Below are positions 8,721-17,735 of a stretch of 64,000 nt of DNA, piece by piece (the stretch's first letter is position 1; each line of letters starts with the position of its first letter). The stretch is from Oceaniferula marina (GTDB taxonomy: Bacteria; Verrucomicrobiota; Verrucomicrobiia; Verrucomicrobiales; Akkermansiaceae), in contig NZ_JACBAZ010000003.1 in the NCBI RefSeq assembly GCF_013391475.1, forward strand, positions 496,001 to 560,000, written 5' to 3'. The notes beneath the pieces are model-generated. The model searched no databases, was not told the origin of the DNA, and saw only the letters and a list, made by a program, of their open reading frames with translations. A program made the position numbers and the translations under genes.

Positions 8721-11700
8721 TTACTTCAGCGTTTTGACGCCAAGGTTATCGAGAACGAAGTCGACATCCTTGTGCTTGGATTCACTCTTGATCCGGTTCA
8801 CACCAATCCAGAGGTCCTGTCCTTCTTTTGGCTCAAGCGTCACGGTGAATCGCTTGGTCTCATGCGCTTCATTGAGAGGAAGCGTTTTCAGCTCCTTGCT
8901 TTCACCTTTTTCATCTGCTCCGATGACAAACTCATACTCGCCGCTATAGACGTTCTGATAGTCAAAGGAAACTTCATACTTCTTACCAGACTCGAAGCGC
9001 AGGGACTGAGGAATCGTGCGGTAAAGCAGGACAGTGTCGCCCTTTTTACCTGAGGAGCGCTCACGGTGGCACTTCAGTGACCAGTTGCCACCGAGGGTGT
9101 CATCGATCTTCTGGTCGTTCCACCCCTTGTTGGTGTAAGGAGCATTGAGCTCGGACAGGTGGGTGCGAGGGTCTTCCACGCCACCGGCAGGGCCTTTGAC
9201 GAATGGGAACCATCCTTCATCGATGTTTTCGAAGTTCTGATAGTAGTCGTATCCTTCTTTTTCGCTGCGAACGGTTTTCTGGACCCGGATGTTATCGAAC
9301 ATGACGCGGGAGTCACCAGCATCGACTTTCAGGGCGAGAGTGACCTTATCCTTTCCGGCCGGCACATCGAAGACGGTGCGCATGATCTGGGTGCGGGTGC
9401 GGTTCCAGTGGCTGTTTTTCACCGTGTTTTCGAGAGGCGAGCTATCCGTCCACGTGGTGGACGCGTCTCCACCTTCAGGAGTGGCGGTCAGCGATGCCTT
9501 ACGGCCTTTTTTGTCTACTTCGACCCATACGGAGGCACTGTAGGTGCCAGGCTCGAGAGCGATGGTCTGGGAAACGGTGGCTGGCTTTTTACTCGCTTTG
9601 TAAACCAGAGCGGTGCGCACGTGGTCGTCTGTTTCGACGGAAACGACATCTTTTTCAGCTTCAACCTTCCAGTTGGCGAGTGAGCTGTCCCAGAATCCAG
9701 GGTCCTTGATCGGCTGGCCTTCACCCCAGTTGGGTTTTGGCAGAGCAGGAGCCTCAGTCTGATAAACGACGTAAGGAGTCTTGGCCTTGGCTTCGATGGT
9801 GATCTTACCGTCGGCGACCGGAAGGTCGGCTACGAGCGTGCGGCCAGTGTGGCTGAGTTCGTAGAGTTTAACCGTCTTGGTCTTCCAGCTGGCTGGAATT
9901 TCCCATGTGGACTTGCCTCCTTCAGGGCTCCAGTGATAGAGCTTGGTCTCCTTGGTCGGATCCCATGGAAGCAGGTAGGTACCACCATCGAGCACTTTGA
10001 GTCCCTTTTTGAAGATCTGACGTGGCTTGTCACCATCTTTGGTGATTTTGACATCGCCGCTGAGCTGAACCTCGTCTTCTGTCCACTTCAGGATTTGGTG
10101 GTGCTGGAGGTACTTGCTAGGTAGGGCAGCTGAGTAGAGCTTTCCGAGGAACTGATTAAAGTCGGTACGTCCCTGCCAGGTTTCAAAGTCGCCTAGCTCG
10201 GCGTGGCCAATCAGTGGGTGGCGGAGGTAGGTATCTTTCTCGTGGTTACGGATAAAGCGAATGATATGGCTATTGATTCCCCGGCGCGTATTCGGCCCGT
10301 AAGTCACGTCTGTGGACCAGTGAGACCAAGTGGAGGCATGCTCAAGCATGGATGGAAACTCTGTGGTAATCCCTATATCATTACGATCTAAAATACGTGC
10401 CATCTCCTGTGCGAGCCAGCCATCACCCCAGTAGACATCCATGTAGATAAAGTCGAGACCTGGAAGCTCTTTCTTCATATCAGAAATACGCTTTTCGAAA
10501 GCGCCGGAGGTAATATCCCAGCGATGATTCATGATGTAGGAAAAGTCGATCCAGTCCCAACCCCGGCGGTCCTTAAAGACCATGGCGTCCTCAAACGTTT
10601 TGGCTTCGGGATATGCCTCTTGGCAGTTGATATGCACACCAATCTCAGCACCCCACTTTGCGGATGTATCGATGAGGAAGTTGAGCTCATCGACGCCGCC
10701 CTGGCGGATACCGACGTTGCCAGCGTAATCCGGATGGGCGCTGTCGTGTCCCTCGGACTGGTAGCCCTTGAGGACGACAAACTGGCCGAGGCCGTCGGTG
10801 GCGTAGTGAACACGCTTGACGTTGTCGAGTGTGCGGAGGAAGGGTTCGCCGGCATGGCTTCCGAAGTTGAAGGCGATGCGCTGGGCGACACGCTTAGGAG
10901 TCAGTCCCTTTTTATCGTGCACATCCATGATATCGCGGAAAGCGATCGCGCCATCCTGCCAGTCAATTTGCTGGTCTCCATTGCGGTCTCCTGTGATGAT
11001 CACTTTGGTCCAGAGTTCATCGGTTGTGACCTTAGAGTTCAGCGCACGATAGGTCCACTGCCCCGAGCTCAAGCTTGCGTTGCCACGATTCTCTTTATTG
11101 TCGACCGCTATACGCACACGGCCGTTTCCTAATTTAATAGCTTTATCGACAGGTCCTTTATAGTCCTTGTCAATCGCTGCGTCGTTAGCATTGGGTGCTG
11201 CGTGGCGATCATCTTTATCGATATCATAGGCAGAGTTGTTCACCAAAGTAGCCGCAAGCTTATTGGTATTCACAATAGCATAAGCGGCTGAGCGTTTCTC
11301 CTCCTTGACTTGAGGTGTTACTTTTAAAAATGTATCCTTCTTCTTTGATTGATCTGTATGAATAATAGCAGATGATACTTCCGCCCCTGCTTGCTTACTA
11401 TGAACAGAAATCATTCCGTGGTTAGGAATTTCTACAGAAGTAAGTTTGAAACCTTTGCCCTCTTTGATGTTTTTGAGCTTAAAGGTGAGGATGGAACCAT
11501 CCAGCGAGATTTGCGCATCCATGCTGAGGTTATCAGCATCAGGGAAGGTTAGCTTGTAAGTTGCGAGTTTGTCTGAGCTGGCCCCCTTAACCAAATTAAC
11601 CTTGGCGGTGTAGAGTTTCTCATTCAAGAGAAACTGAGTGAGTTTCTCGGATTGTCCGTGAATCTGAGCACCTGTTTTTAAATGTGAGTAAGAGATGACC

Positions 11701-11855
11701 TGAGGGAAGTTCTGGTCGAGCAGGACTTCAAGATCCGCAGATTTGAGCGTAATGGGTTCTCCGGCGGCGGCGTGGGTGATGGTCCCCAAGAGGCTGCTTG
11801 CGGCAAGCAGACCGATGGAGAGCACATGTTGCTTTTTAGGCTTGTTCTTGTTCAT
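8721..11855 (-). CDS. Secreted endo-alpha-N-acetylgalactosaminidase (GH101)
   Basis: GH101 enzymes release the core-1 disaccharide Gal-beta-1,3-GalNAc from Ser/Thr of mucin-type glycoproteins. The 1044-residue product has a signal peptide (cleavage near HAAAG, residue 31) and a beta-rich domain typical of the family up to about 310. A TIM barrel follows, with FIYMDVYWGDGW, where Asp473 is the expected nucleophile, and ITTEFPSMLEHASTW, which holds the acid/base Glu (499 or 505). C-terminal beta and carbohydrate-binding-like domains follow. An EF-hand-like loop (DRNGDQQIDWQDG, 290-302) may bind calcium. It is the first gene of the minus-strand module, diverging from an AraC-type regulator. Family assignment is from the barrel motifs and context. 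Confidence 0.85.
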   Translation of the reverse strand: MNKNKPKKQHVLSIGLLAASSLLGTITHAAAGEPITLKSADLEVLLDQNFPQVISYSHLKTGAQIHGQSEKLTQFLLNEKLYTAKVNLVKGASSDKLATYKLTFPDADNLSMDAQISLDGSILTFKLKNIKEGKGFKLTSVEIPNHGMISVHSKQAGAEVSSAIIHTDQSKKKDTFLKVTPQVKEEKRSAAYAIVNTNKLAATLVNNSAYDIDKDDRHAAPNANDAAIDKDYKGPVDKAIKLGNGRVRIAVDNKENRGNASLSSGQWTYRALNSKVTTDELWTKVIITGDRNGDQQIDWQDGAIAFRDIMDVHDKKGLTPKRVAQRIAFNFGSHAGEPFLRTLDNVKRVHYATDGLGQFVVLKGYQSEGHDSAHPDYAGNVGIRQGGVDELNFLIDTSAKWGAEIGVHINCQEAYPEAKTFEDAMVFKDRRGWDWIDFSYIMNHRWDITSGAFEKRISDMKKELPGLDFIYMDVYWGDGWLAQEMARILDRNDIGITTEFPSMLEHASTWSHWSTDVTYGPNTRRGINSHIIRFIRNHEKDTYLRHPLIGHAELGDFETWQGRTDFNQFLGKLYSAALPSKYLQHHQILKWTEDEVQLSGDVKITKDGDKPRQIFKKGLKVLDGGTYLLPWDPTKETKLYHWSPEGGKSTWEIPASWKTKTVKLYELSHTGRTLVADLPVADGKITIEAKAKTPYVVYQTEAPALPKPNWGEGQPIKDPGFWDSSLANWKVEAEKDVVSVETDDHVRTALVYKASKKPATVSQTIALEPGTYSASVWVEVDKKGRKASLTATPEGGDASTTWTDSSPLENTVKNSHWNRTRTQIMRTVFDVPAGKDKVTLALKVDAGDSRVMFDNIRVQKTVRSEKEGYDYYQNFENIDEGWFPFVKGPAGGVEDPRTHLSELNAPYTNKGWNDQKIDDTLGGNWSLKCHRERSSGKKGDTVLLYRTIPQSLRFESGKKYEVSFDYQNVYSGEYEFVIGADEKGESKELKTLPLNEAHETKRFTVTLEPKEGQDLWIGVNRIKSESKHKDVDFVLDNLGVKTLK

Positions 11856-12046
11856 AAGATTTGTGTGTGTTGGTTAAGGTTAAGATAAATGAAATTTTGT
11901 GATCCATCATGGATGGTTGTGAAGATCATAGGTGCGGCATGGTATTCCGCATTCGAAAGTTAAATTTAACTCACTAATAACTGAAATTATGAGTTCTATA
12001 CAGATTAAAAGATTGATGTGTTTCGATCATTTTGTGATATTTGGGC
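11856..12046. promoter_or_regulatory. Divergent promoter region of GH101 and AraC-type regulator
   Basis: This 191-base AT-rich gap separates two divergent start codons and must hold both promoters. It contains a perfect 12-base palindrome GTTAAATTTAAC at 11959-11970, a plausible operator. Autoregulation and control of the GH101 gene by the neighbouring AraC-type protein are inferred from the arrangement. Confidence 0.5.
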
Positions 12047-12808
12047 ATGAACCGTGATCCCGAAGGAGCTGTAGGCTTTCCCCGCATACTTCTTTCTCAA
12101 AGAGAAAGTTACGAAGGCTCAGGGTATTGGCGCGACAATTCTGGAGATCCTCCGAACAGTGCATTAGTGATTCAGCACACCGAGTCGGGAACCGCCTGGT
12201 TAAAGACAAAAAACGGCTCCTACGAGGTGCCTGCAGGTTATGCCATGCTCTTTGTCCACGGCGAGGACTCCAGCTATGGAGCAAGAAGCTCCAAGTATCA
12301 GCTGAAGTTTGTCTCCATGGCCTACACCCGTAGTATTTGTGATTTGTTCAACAACGTTCGGCGTGAGTTCGGCTCTGTGGTTCAGATGCAGAACGGGGGT
12401 CAGGCCGAATGCCTGATGGGAAGCCTCATGGAGGCCTTTATGGCAAGGGAAGACCCCCTCTTGCAGGCCGAGGAAATCTTCCGTTTTTTGATCGCCGTCT
12501 ACCGTGAACAACTCAATCGCCACCAGGGAGACGACCCGGTGGCCTATGGACGCTTTCTCTTGGAAAGCCAGTATCGCTCACCCCGAAACATGTCTGAATG
12601 GGCAGAGGTCATCGGGATCACACGGGAACATTTCTCCCGTGAATTTCAACGGCGCTATGGCGAATCACCAGCCGTGTTTCTTCGTAGGCAGCGATTGCAC
12701 CACGCCCAGGTCCTGATGAAAACCAGTCCGTATTCCGTCGAGCGGATCGCCAGCCTGAGTGGATTTAGCAATGTTCAGTCGCTGCGCCGTGCCCTGCGGC
12801 AGGGTTAG
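12047..12808 (+). CDS. AraC family transcriptional regulator
   Basis: The first 130 residues look like a cupin-type ligand-binding domain (GTAWLKTKNGSYEVPAGYAML). The last 90 hold the two helix-turn-helix units of the AraC family: MSEWAEVIGITREHFSREF, then RRYGESPAVFLRRQRLHHA and the signature VERIASLSGFSNVQSLRRA. I chose the ATG at 12047; a TTG six bases upstream is the alternative. It diverges from the GH101 gene and probably activates the galacto-N-biose module when the disaccharide or a product is present. The ligand is inference. Its C-terminus ends right after the second helix-turn-helix, slightly shorter than usual. Confidence 0.88.
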   Translation: MNRDPEGAVGFPRILLSQRESYEGSGYWRDNSGDPPNSALVIQHTESGTAWLKTKNGSYEVPAGYAMLFVHGEDSSYGARSSKYQLKFVSMAYTRSICDLFNNVRREFGSVVQMQNGGQAECLMGSLMEAFMAREDPLLQAEEIFRFLIAVYREQLNRHQGDDPVAYGRFLLESQYRSPRNMSEWAEVIGITREHFSREFQRRYGESPAVFLRRQRLHHAQVLMKTSPYSVERIASLSGFSNVQSLRRALRQG

Positions 12809-12831
12809 GGAGTAATTTGATGACTGGCAGG

Positions 12832-13599
12832 CTAGACTCTGCGACGTCGAGCCAGTCCGCTAAATCCGGCCAAGGCCAGCAACAAGGAGGCCGAGGGTTC
12901 CGGGACTTGGCTGGTGGTCACCGTGATGTTATCGAAGGCGATATCCTCGTCGCCAGCATTAAGGTTGGAGATGGTGATGCGCAAATCCAGAATCGATCCT
13001 GTTCCAAGGGCGGAATCAATATCCGCGCTGAATTCGGTGAAAGTGTCCGTGATTTCAGTCCCGTCACCAATTCCGTCGAAATTGGTATCGACAGATGGAG
13101 CAGAATTAATCGCTCCGCCCGTAGATCTGATAGCAAAGAGATCCACAAAACCGCCCCCGTCGATCTGTGCCTGCACAACGAGGGATGAGTCGCCGTCCCA
13201 GTCTTCGTTTGGAAAATCATCATCTTCGGCAAACAAGCCTGAGAACGTGATCCCGGTCGCACCAGCAACCTGGACACCCGTCCATTCCAGCTGAATGAGG
13301 TCGATGTTTCCGGATGACGTGCTGTCAGTATCCTCAGCTCCGTAGAAGCCGCCCCCCTGCTGGTTGTTGTAGTTTAATTCTGTTCCGACGGTATCTGCAA
13401 AAGAAATGATCCCGAAGTAATTGCGGTCAGGAAACAGCTCGGAGGTATTATCTGGTATCAGCGTCGAGTCTCCCGCATTGGTTTGCACATAGTTGACGAT
13501 ACTGTCTTCAAAATCCTCGAACAGGACAAGGGTTGCCGGGAGGCTGGCTGTTGATGCGAAGAATAATCCGGCCAGTAGATTCAGAGCTTTGTTTTTCAT
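12832..13599 (-). CDS. PEP-CTERM protein
   Basis: A 255-residue exported protein with a signal peptide (cleavage near SLPAT) and a single beta-sandwich-like domain rich in Asp, Gly and Thr (LFEDFEDSI, later LDLRITISNLNAGDEDIAFDNI). This fits a jelly-roll or carbohydrate-binding-like fold. It ends in QVPEPSASL, a hydrophobic helix and ARRRRV, a PEP-CTERM sorting tag. It faces the AraC-type gene tail to tail. The target of the domain is unknown. Confidence 0.85.
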   Translation of the reverse strand: MKNKALNLLAGLFFASTASLPATLVLFEDFEDSIVNYVQTNAGDSTLIPDNTSELFPDRNYFGIISFADTVGTELNYNNQQGGGFYGAEDTDSTSSGNIDLIQLEWTGVQVAGATGITFSGLFAEDDDFPNEDWDGDSSLVVQAQIDGGGFVDLFAIRSTGGAINSAPSVDTNFDGIGDGTEITDTFTEFSADIDSALGTGSILDLRITISNLNAGDEDIAFDNITVTTSQVPEPSASLLLALAGFSGLARRRRV

Positions 13600-13769
13600 T
13601 TTTATGTATTTAAGGTGTTGTGATCCATGCTTTCATTGAAGAATATTATTTCGCGGATTCGCTAAATGCGTCAAGCATTATCAAAACAAGCACGGAAGAA
13701 TGTCACGCTTTCCTGCCGGATGGCGATTTTGGTTGTCGGCGCCGGCCAGTCGCCCGAGAATCACAGCGT

Positions 13770-14399
13770 ATGAAAAACCGAAATGAGTGTGAGCTCACCA
13801 CCAGGCAGGCGATTGCCCGTCGCCGCAGTATTCGTAAGTTTTTGCCTGACGACGTCAACGACGCGGTTGTCATGGAGTTGTTGGAGGCGGCGCGGCTTGC
13901 GCCGTCCGGATGTAATTCGCAGCCATGGCGGTTCAAGCTGGTGCGGGAGGCGGAGGTCAAAGAACGGCTTAGCGAATGTGCTTACGGACAGGAATTTCTC
14001 AAGCAGGCGCCGGTGGTGCTGGTGTGCTGCGCAGATATCCAAGGCTATCTGGATGGCAGGGCATCGGGGGTGCAAGACCTTGGCAAAATCGGCGCCTTCA
14101 CAGGTGAAATCTGTGAAGTGCTGAACCATGTCACCAAGAAAAAATCTCGACTCTCCTTCCAAGAGCTCAGTGAGTCGATTGCGTTTAACGTGGCGATTGC
14201 CGGCGAACACATCGCTCTGCGCGCACTCGATTTTGGACTAGGCACCTGCTGGATACGCCTGATGGATGCCAACAAAGTTCGCCAACTCTTCTCATGGGAC
14301 AACAATATCTACCCTGTCGCCTTAATCCCCATCGGCATCCCCTCCGAACAACCGGCAGCACGTAAACGAAAAGAGCTTCACGACTTGATGATTGATTAA
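13770..14399 (+). CDS. Nitroreductase family protein
   Basis: FMN-dependent NAD(P)H oxidoreductase of the nitroreductase fold. RRSIRKFLPDDV near the N-terminus is the phosphate-binding RxSxRxF motif, followed by LLEAARLAPSGCNSQPWRF, the flavin/substrate region. Near the C-terminus HIALRALDFGLGTCWI and VALIPIGIPSEQP are the usual closing motifs. The frame is open to 13620, but the ATG at 13770 puts the RRSIR motif about 16 residues in, as in relatives. The protein is cytosolic and probably dimeric. Its substrate cannot be told. It is a single gene without a clear partner. Confidence 0.85.
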   Translation: MKNRNECELTTRQAIARRRSIRKFLPDDVNDAVVMELLEAARLAPSGCNSQPWRFKLVREAEVKERLSECAYGQEFLKQAPVVLVCCADIQGYLDGRASGVQDLGKIGAFTGEICEVLNHVTKKKSRLSFQELSESIAFNVAIAGEHIALRALDFGLGTCWIRLMDANKVRQLFSWDNNIYPVALIPIGIPSEQPAARKRKELHDLMID

Positions 14400-14510
14400 C
14401 CTCCACTTCATCGATGTCAGATATGCCGAGACTTCATATACGGATGGCTGGCACCGATATCATCAAAGATGAAAGAACCAGCAAGATCAAAGGGTAACTT
14501 CAGCGGCCAA

Positions 14511-15941
14511 ATGAACCGATCCACGCATTCATCCTCAAGACGCAGTTTTCTCAAGAAGTCCGCTCTGTTCGGCGGACTTTCCATTCTTCCCTCCTCATTG
14601 GTTTTCGGAGCGAATGCCCGTTCTCCCAAGGCGATCTCCCCGAACGATAAAGTCAAACTCGCCGTTGTCGGCATCGGCAACCAAGGGTTTCAGGACTTGA
14701 AACTCATGGCCGACTCAGGACTCTGCGACATCGTGGCTCTCTGCGACGTCGACCTGAAGGGAAAACACACACAGGCTGCCCAGCAACGCTATGCCAGCCA
14801 AGGCAACGGCACTCAAGGTGCTCGCTGCTTCACTGATTTCCGCAAGATGTTCGACACCATGGCCGACGACATCGATGCCGTCCTCATCGCCACCCCCGAC
14901 CATTCCCACTTTGCCGTCACCATGCTCGCCATGTCGCTCGGTAAACATGTCTTTGTCGAAAAGCCCCTCGCCCACACCTTCGGCCAGTGCGAACGCCTGA
15001 TCGAAATGGCCGCCAAAAACCCACAACTCGTCACCCAGATGGGTAACCAAGGGCACTCCGGAGCCAACTACTTCCAGTTCAAAGCCTGGTCCGAAGCCGG
15101 CCTGATCAAAGACATCACCCGGATCACCGCCCACATGAACCGAAAACGCCGCTGGCACGGATGGGGAGAAAAAACCACCGCCTACCCAAAAACAACGATG
15201 CCCGAAGGACTCGATTGGGACCAGTGGATCGACAGCGCCCCGCACACCCACCCGTTCAGCAATAAACTCCACCCACAGGAATGGAGAAGCTGGTTCGACT
15301 ACGGCAGCGGCTGCTTCGGTGACTGGGGGCCTCACATCCTCGACACCTGCCACCGCTTTCTCCAGCTCGGACTCCCGGAAACAATCAAGGCTGTGCGGCG
15401 CGACGGCGTGAATGCCGCCGGACTGATCTACCCCCAGGCCAGCACCATCCGCTTCTCCTTCCCAGAACGAGGCGACGGACTCCCAGCCTGCGATGTCGAT
15501 TGGTATGACGGCGTGAACAACGTCCCCCAACTTGAAGGCGCATTCACCAGCAACGGTAAGGCCAAGCCCCTGACCTCCCCCGGCAAAGTGCTGTATGGTA
15601 AGGACATCGTCTTCCAAGGCGGATCCCACGCCTCCCCCCTGCGGATCTTACCACGGGAAAAATACATTGAAATGCACCCCACGCTGCCAAAGCTCCAGCT
15701 GAAAAACTCCAACCACTACGCCAATTTTCTACTCGCTTGTATGGGCAAGGAAAAGGCCCGCTCACCCTTCTCGGTCGCCGGCCCCCTCACCCAGGTCTTT
15801 ACCCTCGGCATCCTCGCCCAACGGTTTGGCGGTGAACTGCAGTTCGACCGCAAACAAAAAACCATTATCAACAACGATACCGCCAAGGCATTGCTCGACC
15901 CCGCACCCCGCGAAGGATGGGAGTCGTATTACCAAGTTTAA
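14511..15941 (+). CDS. Tat-exported Gfo/Idh/MocA family oxidoreductase
   Basis: NAD(P)-dependent sugar or inositol oxidoreductase family member carrying a twin-arginine signal (SSSRRSFLKKSALFGG). The Rossmann part has LAVVGIGNQGFQDL and ALCDVDLKG, and VFVEKPLAHTFGQC holds the conserved EKP lysine. GNQGHSGANYFQFKAW is typical of the large secreted Verrucomicrobiota and Planctomycetota subgroup. An ATG at 14469 is also possible; I prefer 14511 because it starts a compact Tat signal. The stop codon directly abuts that of the convergent isomerase-like gene. Substrate unknown. Confidence 0.88.
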   Translation: MNRSTHSSSRRSFLKKSALFGGLSILPSSLVFGANARSPKAISPNDKVKLAVVGIGNQGFQDLKLMADSGLCDIVALCDVDLKGKHTQAAQQRYASQGNGTQGARCFTDFRKMFDTMADDIDAVLIATPDHSHFAVTMLAMSLGKHVFVEKPLAHTFGQCERLIEMAAKNPQLVTQMGNQGHSGANYFQFKAWSEAGLIKDITRITAHMNRKRRWHGWGEKTTAYPKTTMPEGLDWDQWIDSAPHTHPFSNKLHPQEWRSWFDYGSGCFGDWGPHILDTCHRFLQLGLPETIKAVRRDGVNAAGLIYPQASTIRFSFPERGDGLPACDVDWYDGVNNVPQLEGAFTSNGKAKPLTSPGKVLYGKDIVFQGGSHASPLRILPREKYIEMHPTLPKLQLKNSNHYANFLLACMGKEKARSPFSVAGPLTQVFTLGILAQRFGGELQFDRKQKTIINNDTAKALLDPAPREGWESYYQV

Positions 15942-16850
15942 TCACGCCCCGGCGATCAAACATTTCCGCATATTGGCCAGAACCTCGGCACAACGCTTGC
16001 CATCGCCACCACGCACTTCAGCGGTGGCCCAACCATGGTAGTGAATTTCGGCCAGAGCTTTGCGGACATCCGCCCAATCGACATCGCCTTCGCCGATTTT
16101 GCAAAAACCGTTTTTGGTTCCCCAGTCCTTGACGTCAAGTTTGACGATGCGCCGGCCCAATGAACGAATCCACTCCGCAGGCTTGCCGAACTTCTGGTGG
16201 TTTCCGATGTCAAAATACGAGCCCACCCAAGGTGAGTTCACCTCGTCGATGTACTTCACCAGCAAGTCCGCGGACTGAGCATTGCCACCCTTCGGATCGT
16301 AGAGGAAGTGATTCCAGACATTTTCAATCAGCACATGCACGCCGAGTTTCGCCGCCAGTGGCAGGGCCTTGTGAATTTCTTCAATCGAGCGGTCCCAGGC
16401 CTGCTGGTGACTCACCTTTCCCTTGGCGACGGCCGGCACCAAAAGCACCGAACTCCCACCGACCTGATGGCTCTCACGGATCGCAGTCAACAAGCCTTCA
16501 AGCCCCTTGGCCCGAACCTCGGCAGACGGGTCGGACAAACAAACCCTCCAGTGGATTGAATCCACCACGCCATGGATTGGCAGGCCGGTCGCCTGTGAAG
16601 CTTTCAGCGCTTCCCGCTTATTCTGCCCTCCAGGAGAATCCAGCTCAATGCCATCGTAACCCAGCCTTTTGACCAGTTTGAATTTCTCTTCGAGGCTGGA
16701 GCCCTCACGCACCATCCCTGCTTTCAAGGCAAAAAGAATCGAACCGGTGTCCATTGTTGGACTCGGTTCCGAGGTTTCCTGAGCCGACGATGATGCGACC
16801 CCGGCCCCCATGGCGAGACCGGATGTCCGGATAAATTGTCTGCGGTTCAT
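15942..16850 (-). CDS. Tat-exported sugar phosphate isomerase/epimerase-like TIM barrel
   Basis: A 302-residue protein of the xylose isomerase-like/AP endonuclease 2 TIM-barrel superfamily, with a twin-arginine signal (MNRRQFIRTSGLAMGAG). Metal-site type segments are visible: GYDGIELDSPGG, HVLIENVWNHF, GSYFDIGNHQKFG and VKLDVKDWG, placing Glu, Asp and His residues as in the family. It is followed after about 20 bases upstream by the DUF1080 gene on the same strand, so the two are probably co-transcribed. A role in extracytoplasmic 3-keto-sugar or polyol processing together with DUF1080 and the neighbouring Gfo/Idh/MocA protein is inference. Confidence 0.82.
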   Translation of the reverse strand: MNRRQFIRTSGLAMGAGVASSSAQETSEPSPTMDTGSILFALKAGMVREGSSLEEKFKLVKRLGYDGIELDSPGGQNKREALKASQATGLPIHGVVDSIHWRVCLSDPSAEVRAKGLEGLLTAIRESHQVGGSSVLLVPAVAKGKVSHQQAWDRSIEEIHKALPLAAKLGVHVLIENVWNHFLYDPKGGNAQSADLLVKYIDEVNSPWVGSYFDIGNHQKFGKPAEWIRSLGRRIVKLDVKDWGTKNGFCKIGEGDVDWADVRKALAEIHYHGWATAEVRGGDGKRCAEVLANMRKCLIAGA

Positions 16851-16871
16851 TGAAGGTAAAAATGGTTAGAA

Positions 16872-17618
16872 CTACTTCTTCACCTCCTTGACTTCGATCT
16901 TGCGGAACTGGATCGGATGGCTCTCCGCCTGGATGGAAATCGTTCCTTTTTCCAGCAAGGTGCCATCATCGAGTTGGGGTTTGTTGTATTCTAAAACCAC
17001 CTTGCCATCGATTTTATGGCGAATCACTTCGCTTCCCTTGACCTCCACTTCCACCGTTACCCACTGGTCACCGTGATAGGTTTTGGAGTCGGAATTGATC
17101 ACGTGACGTTTTTGCAGTTTGCCATCGATCACCACGTGGGTGCCGGGGGTGCAGAGGTTCAGGTTCGTCCGCTTGCCGGTGCCGTCAGGCTTACCGCCCA
17201 ATAGCTGGACCTCGATCGAATTCGGGAACGACTGATCTTTTTTCATCGATTCCGGCGTCTGGCCGTGAATCATAAATCCATTGTTCCGGAACGCCCAACC
17301 TGGCCCTCCTTTGACCTGATCCCCGATGAATCGGTATTCAGCACGCAGGATGTAGTGGGAAAATTCCTTTTTGTAAAACAAGTGGCCAAAATTGTTCTGC
17401 CACTTGTCGTATTTGTCATAAGAAACGGTCAACAAGCCATCTTCCACCCGGAAGGTATTCTTGTAGTTCACGCCCAGGTCTTCCCCCTTGAATTTCGGGG
17501 TCCAACCACTCAGGTCCTTACCATTGAAGAGCTGAATCCATCCGTCCTTTTTTTCTTCGGCCTGGGCTGTCGCCAGAGCCAGAGCGGCCACTACACATGC
17601 TTTGATCGTCAATTTCAT
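16872..17618 (-). CDS. DUF1080 (3-keto-disaccharide hydrolase) family secreted protein
   Basis: The signal peptide ends at AQAEE. The 225-residue mature part is a single concanavalin-like jelly roll of the DUF1080 family: WIQLFNGKDLSGWTPKF at the front, then FRVEDGLLTV, YILRAEYRF, NNGFMIHGQTPES, SIEVQLLGG and the closing ISIQAESHPIQFRKIEVKEV. Family members include 3-keto-glucoside hydrolases. It leads a two-gene minus-strand unit with the isomerase-like gene and diverges from the TMEM43-like gene. Confidence 0.87.
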   Translation of the reverse strand: MKLTIKACVVAALALATAQAEEKKDGWIQLFNGKDLSGWTPKFKGEDLGVNYKNTFRVEDGLLTVSYDKYDKWQNNFGHLFYKKEFSHYILRAEYRFIGDQVKGGPGWAFRNNGFMIHGQTPESMKKDQSFPNSIEVQLLGGKPDGTGKRTNLNLCTPGTHVVIDGKLQKRHVINSDSKTYHGDQWVTVEVEVKGSEVIRHKIDGKVVLEYNKPQLDDGTLLEKGTISIQAESHPIQFRKIEVKEVKK

Positions 17619-17735
17619 CCCCGAGGATACGCCCCCGCCGTGGGGGATGTTTCACGGAATTGTGTCACCCTCCCCCACACACAATTTCCTTTTCCCCATT
17701 GCTTCTGACATATCGCTGGTGATAGTCTCATCCGC

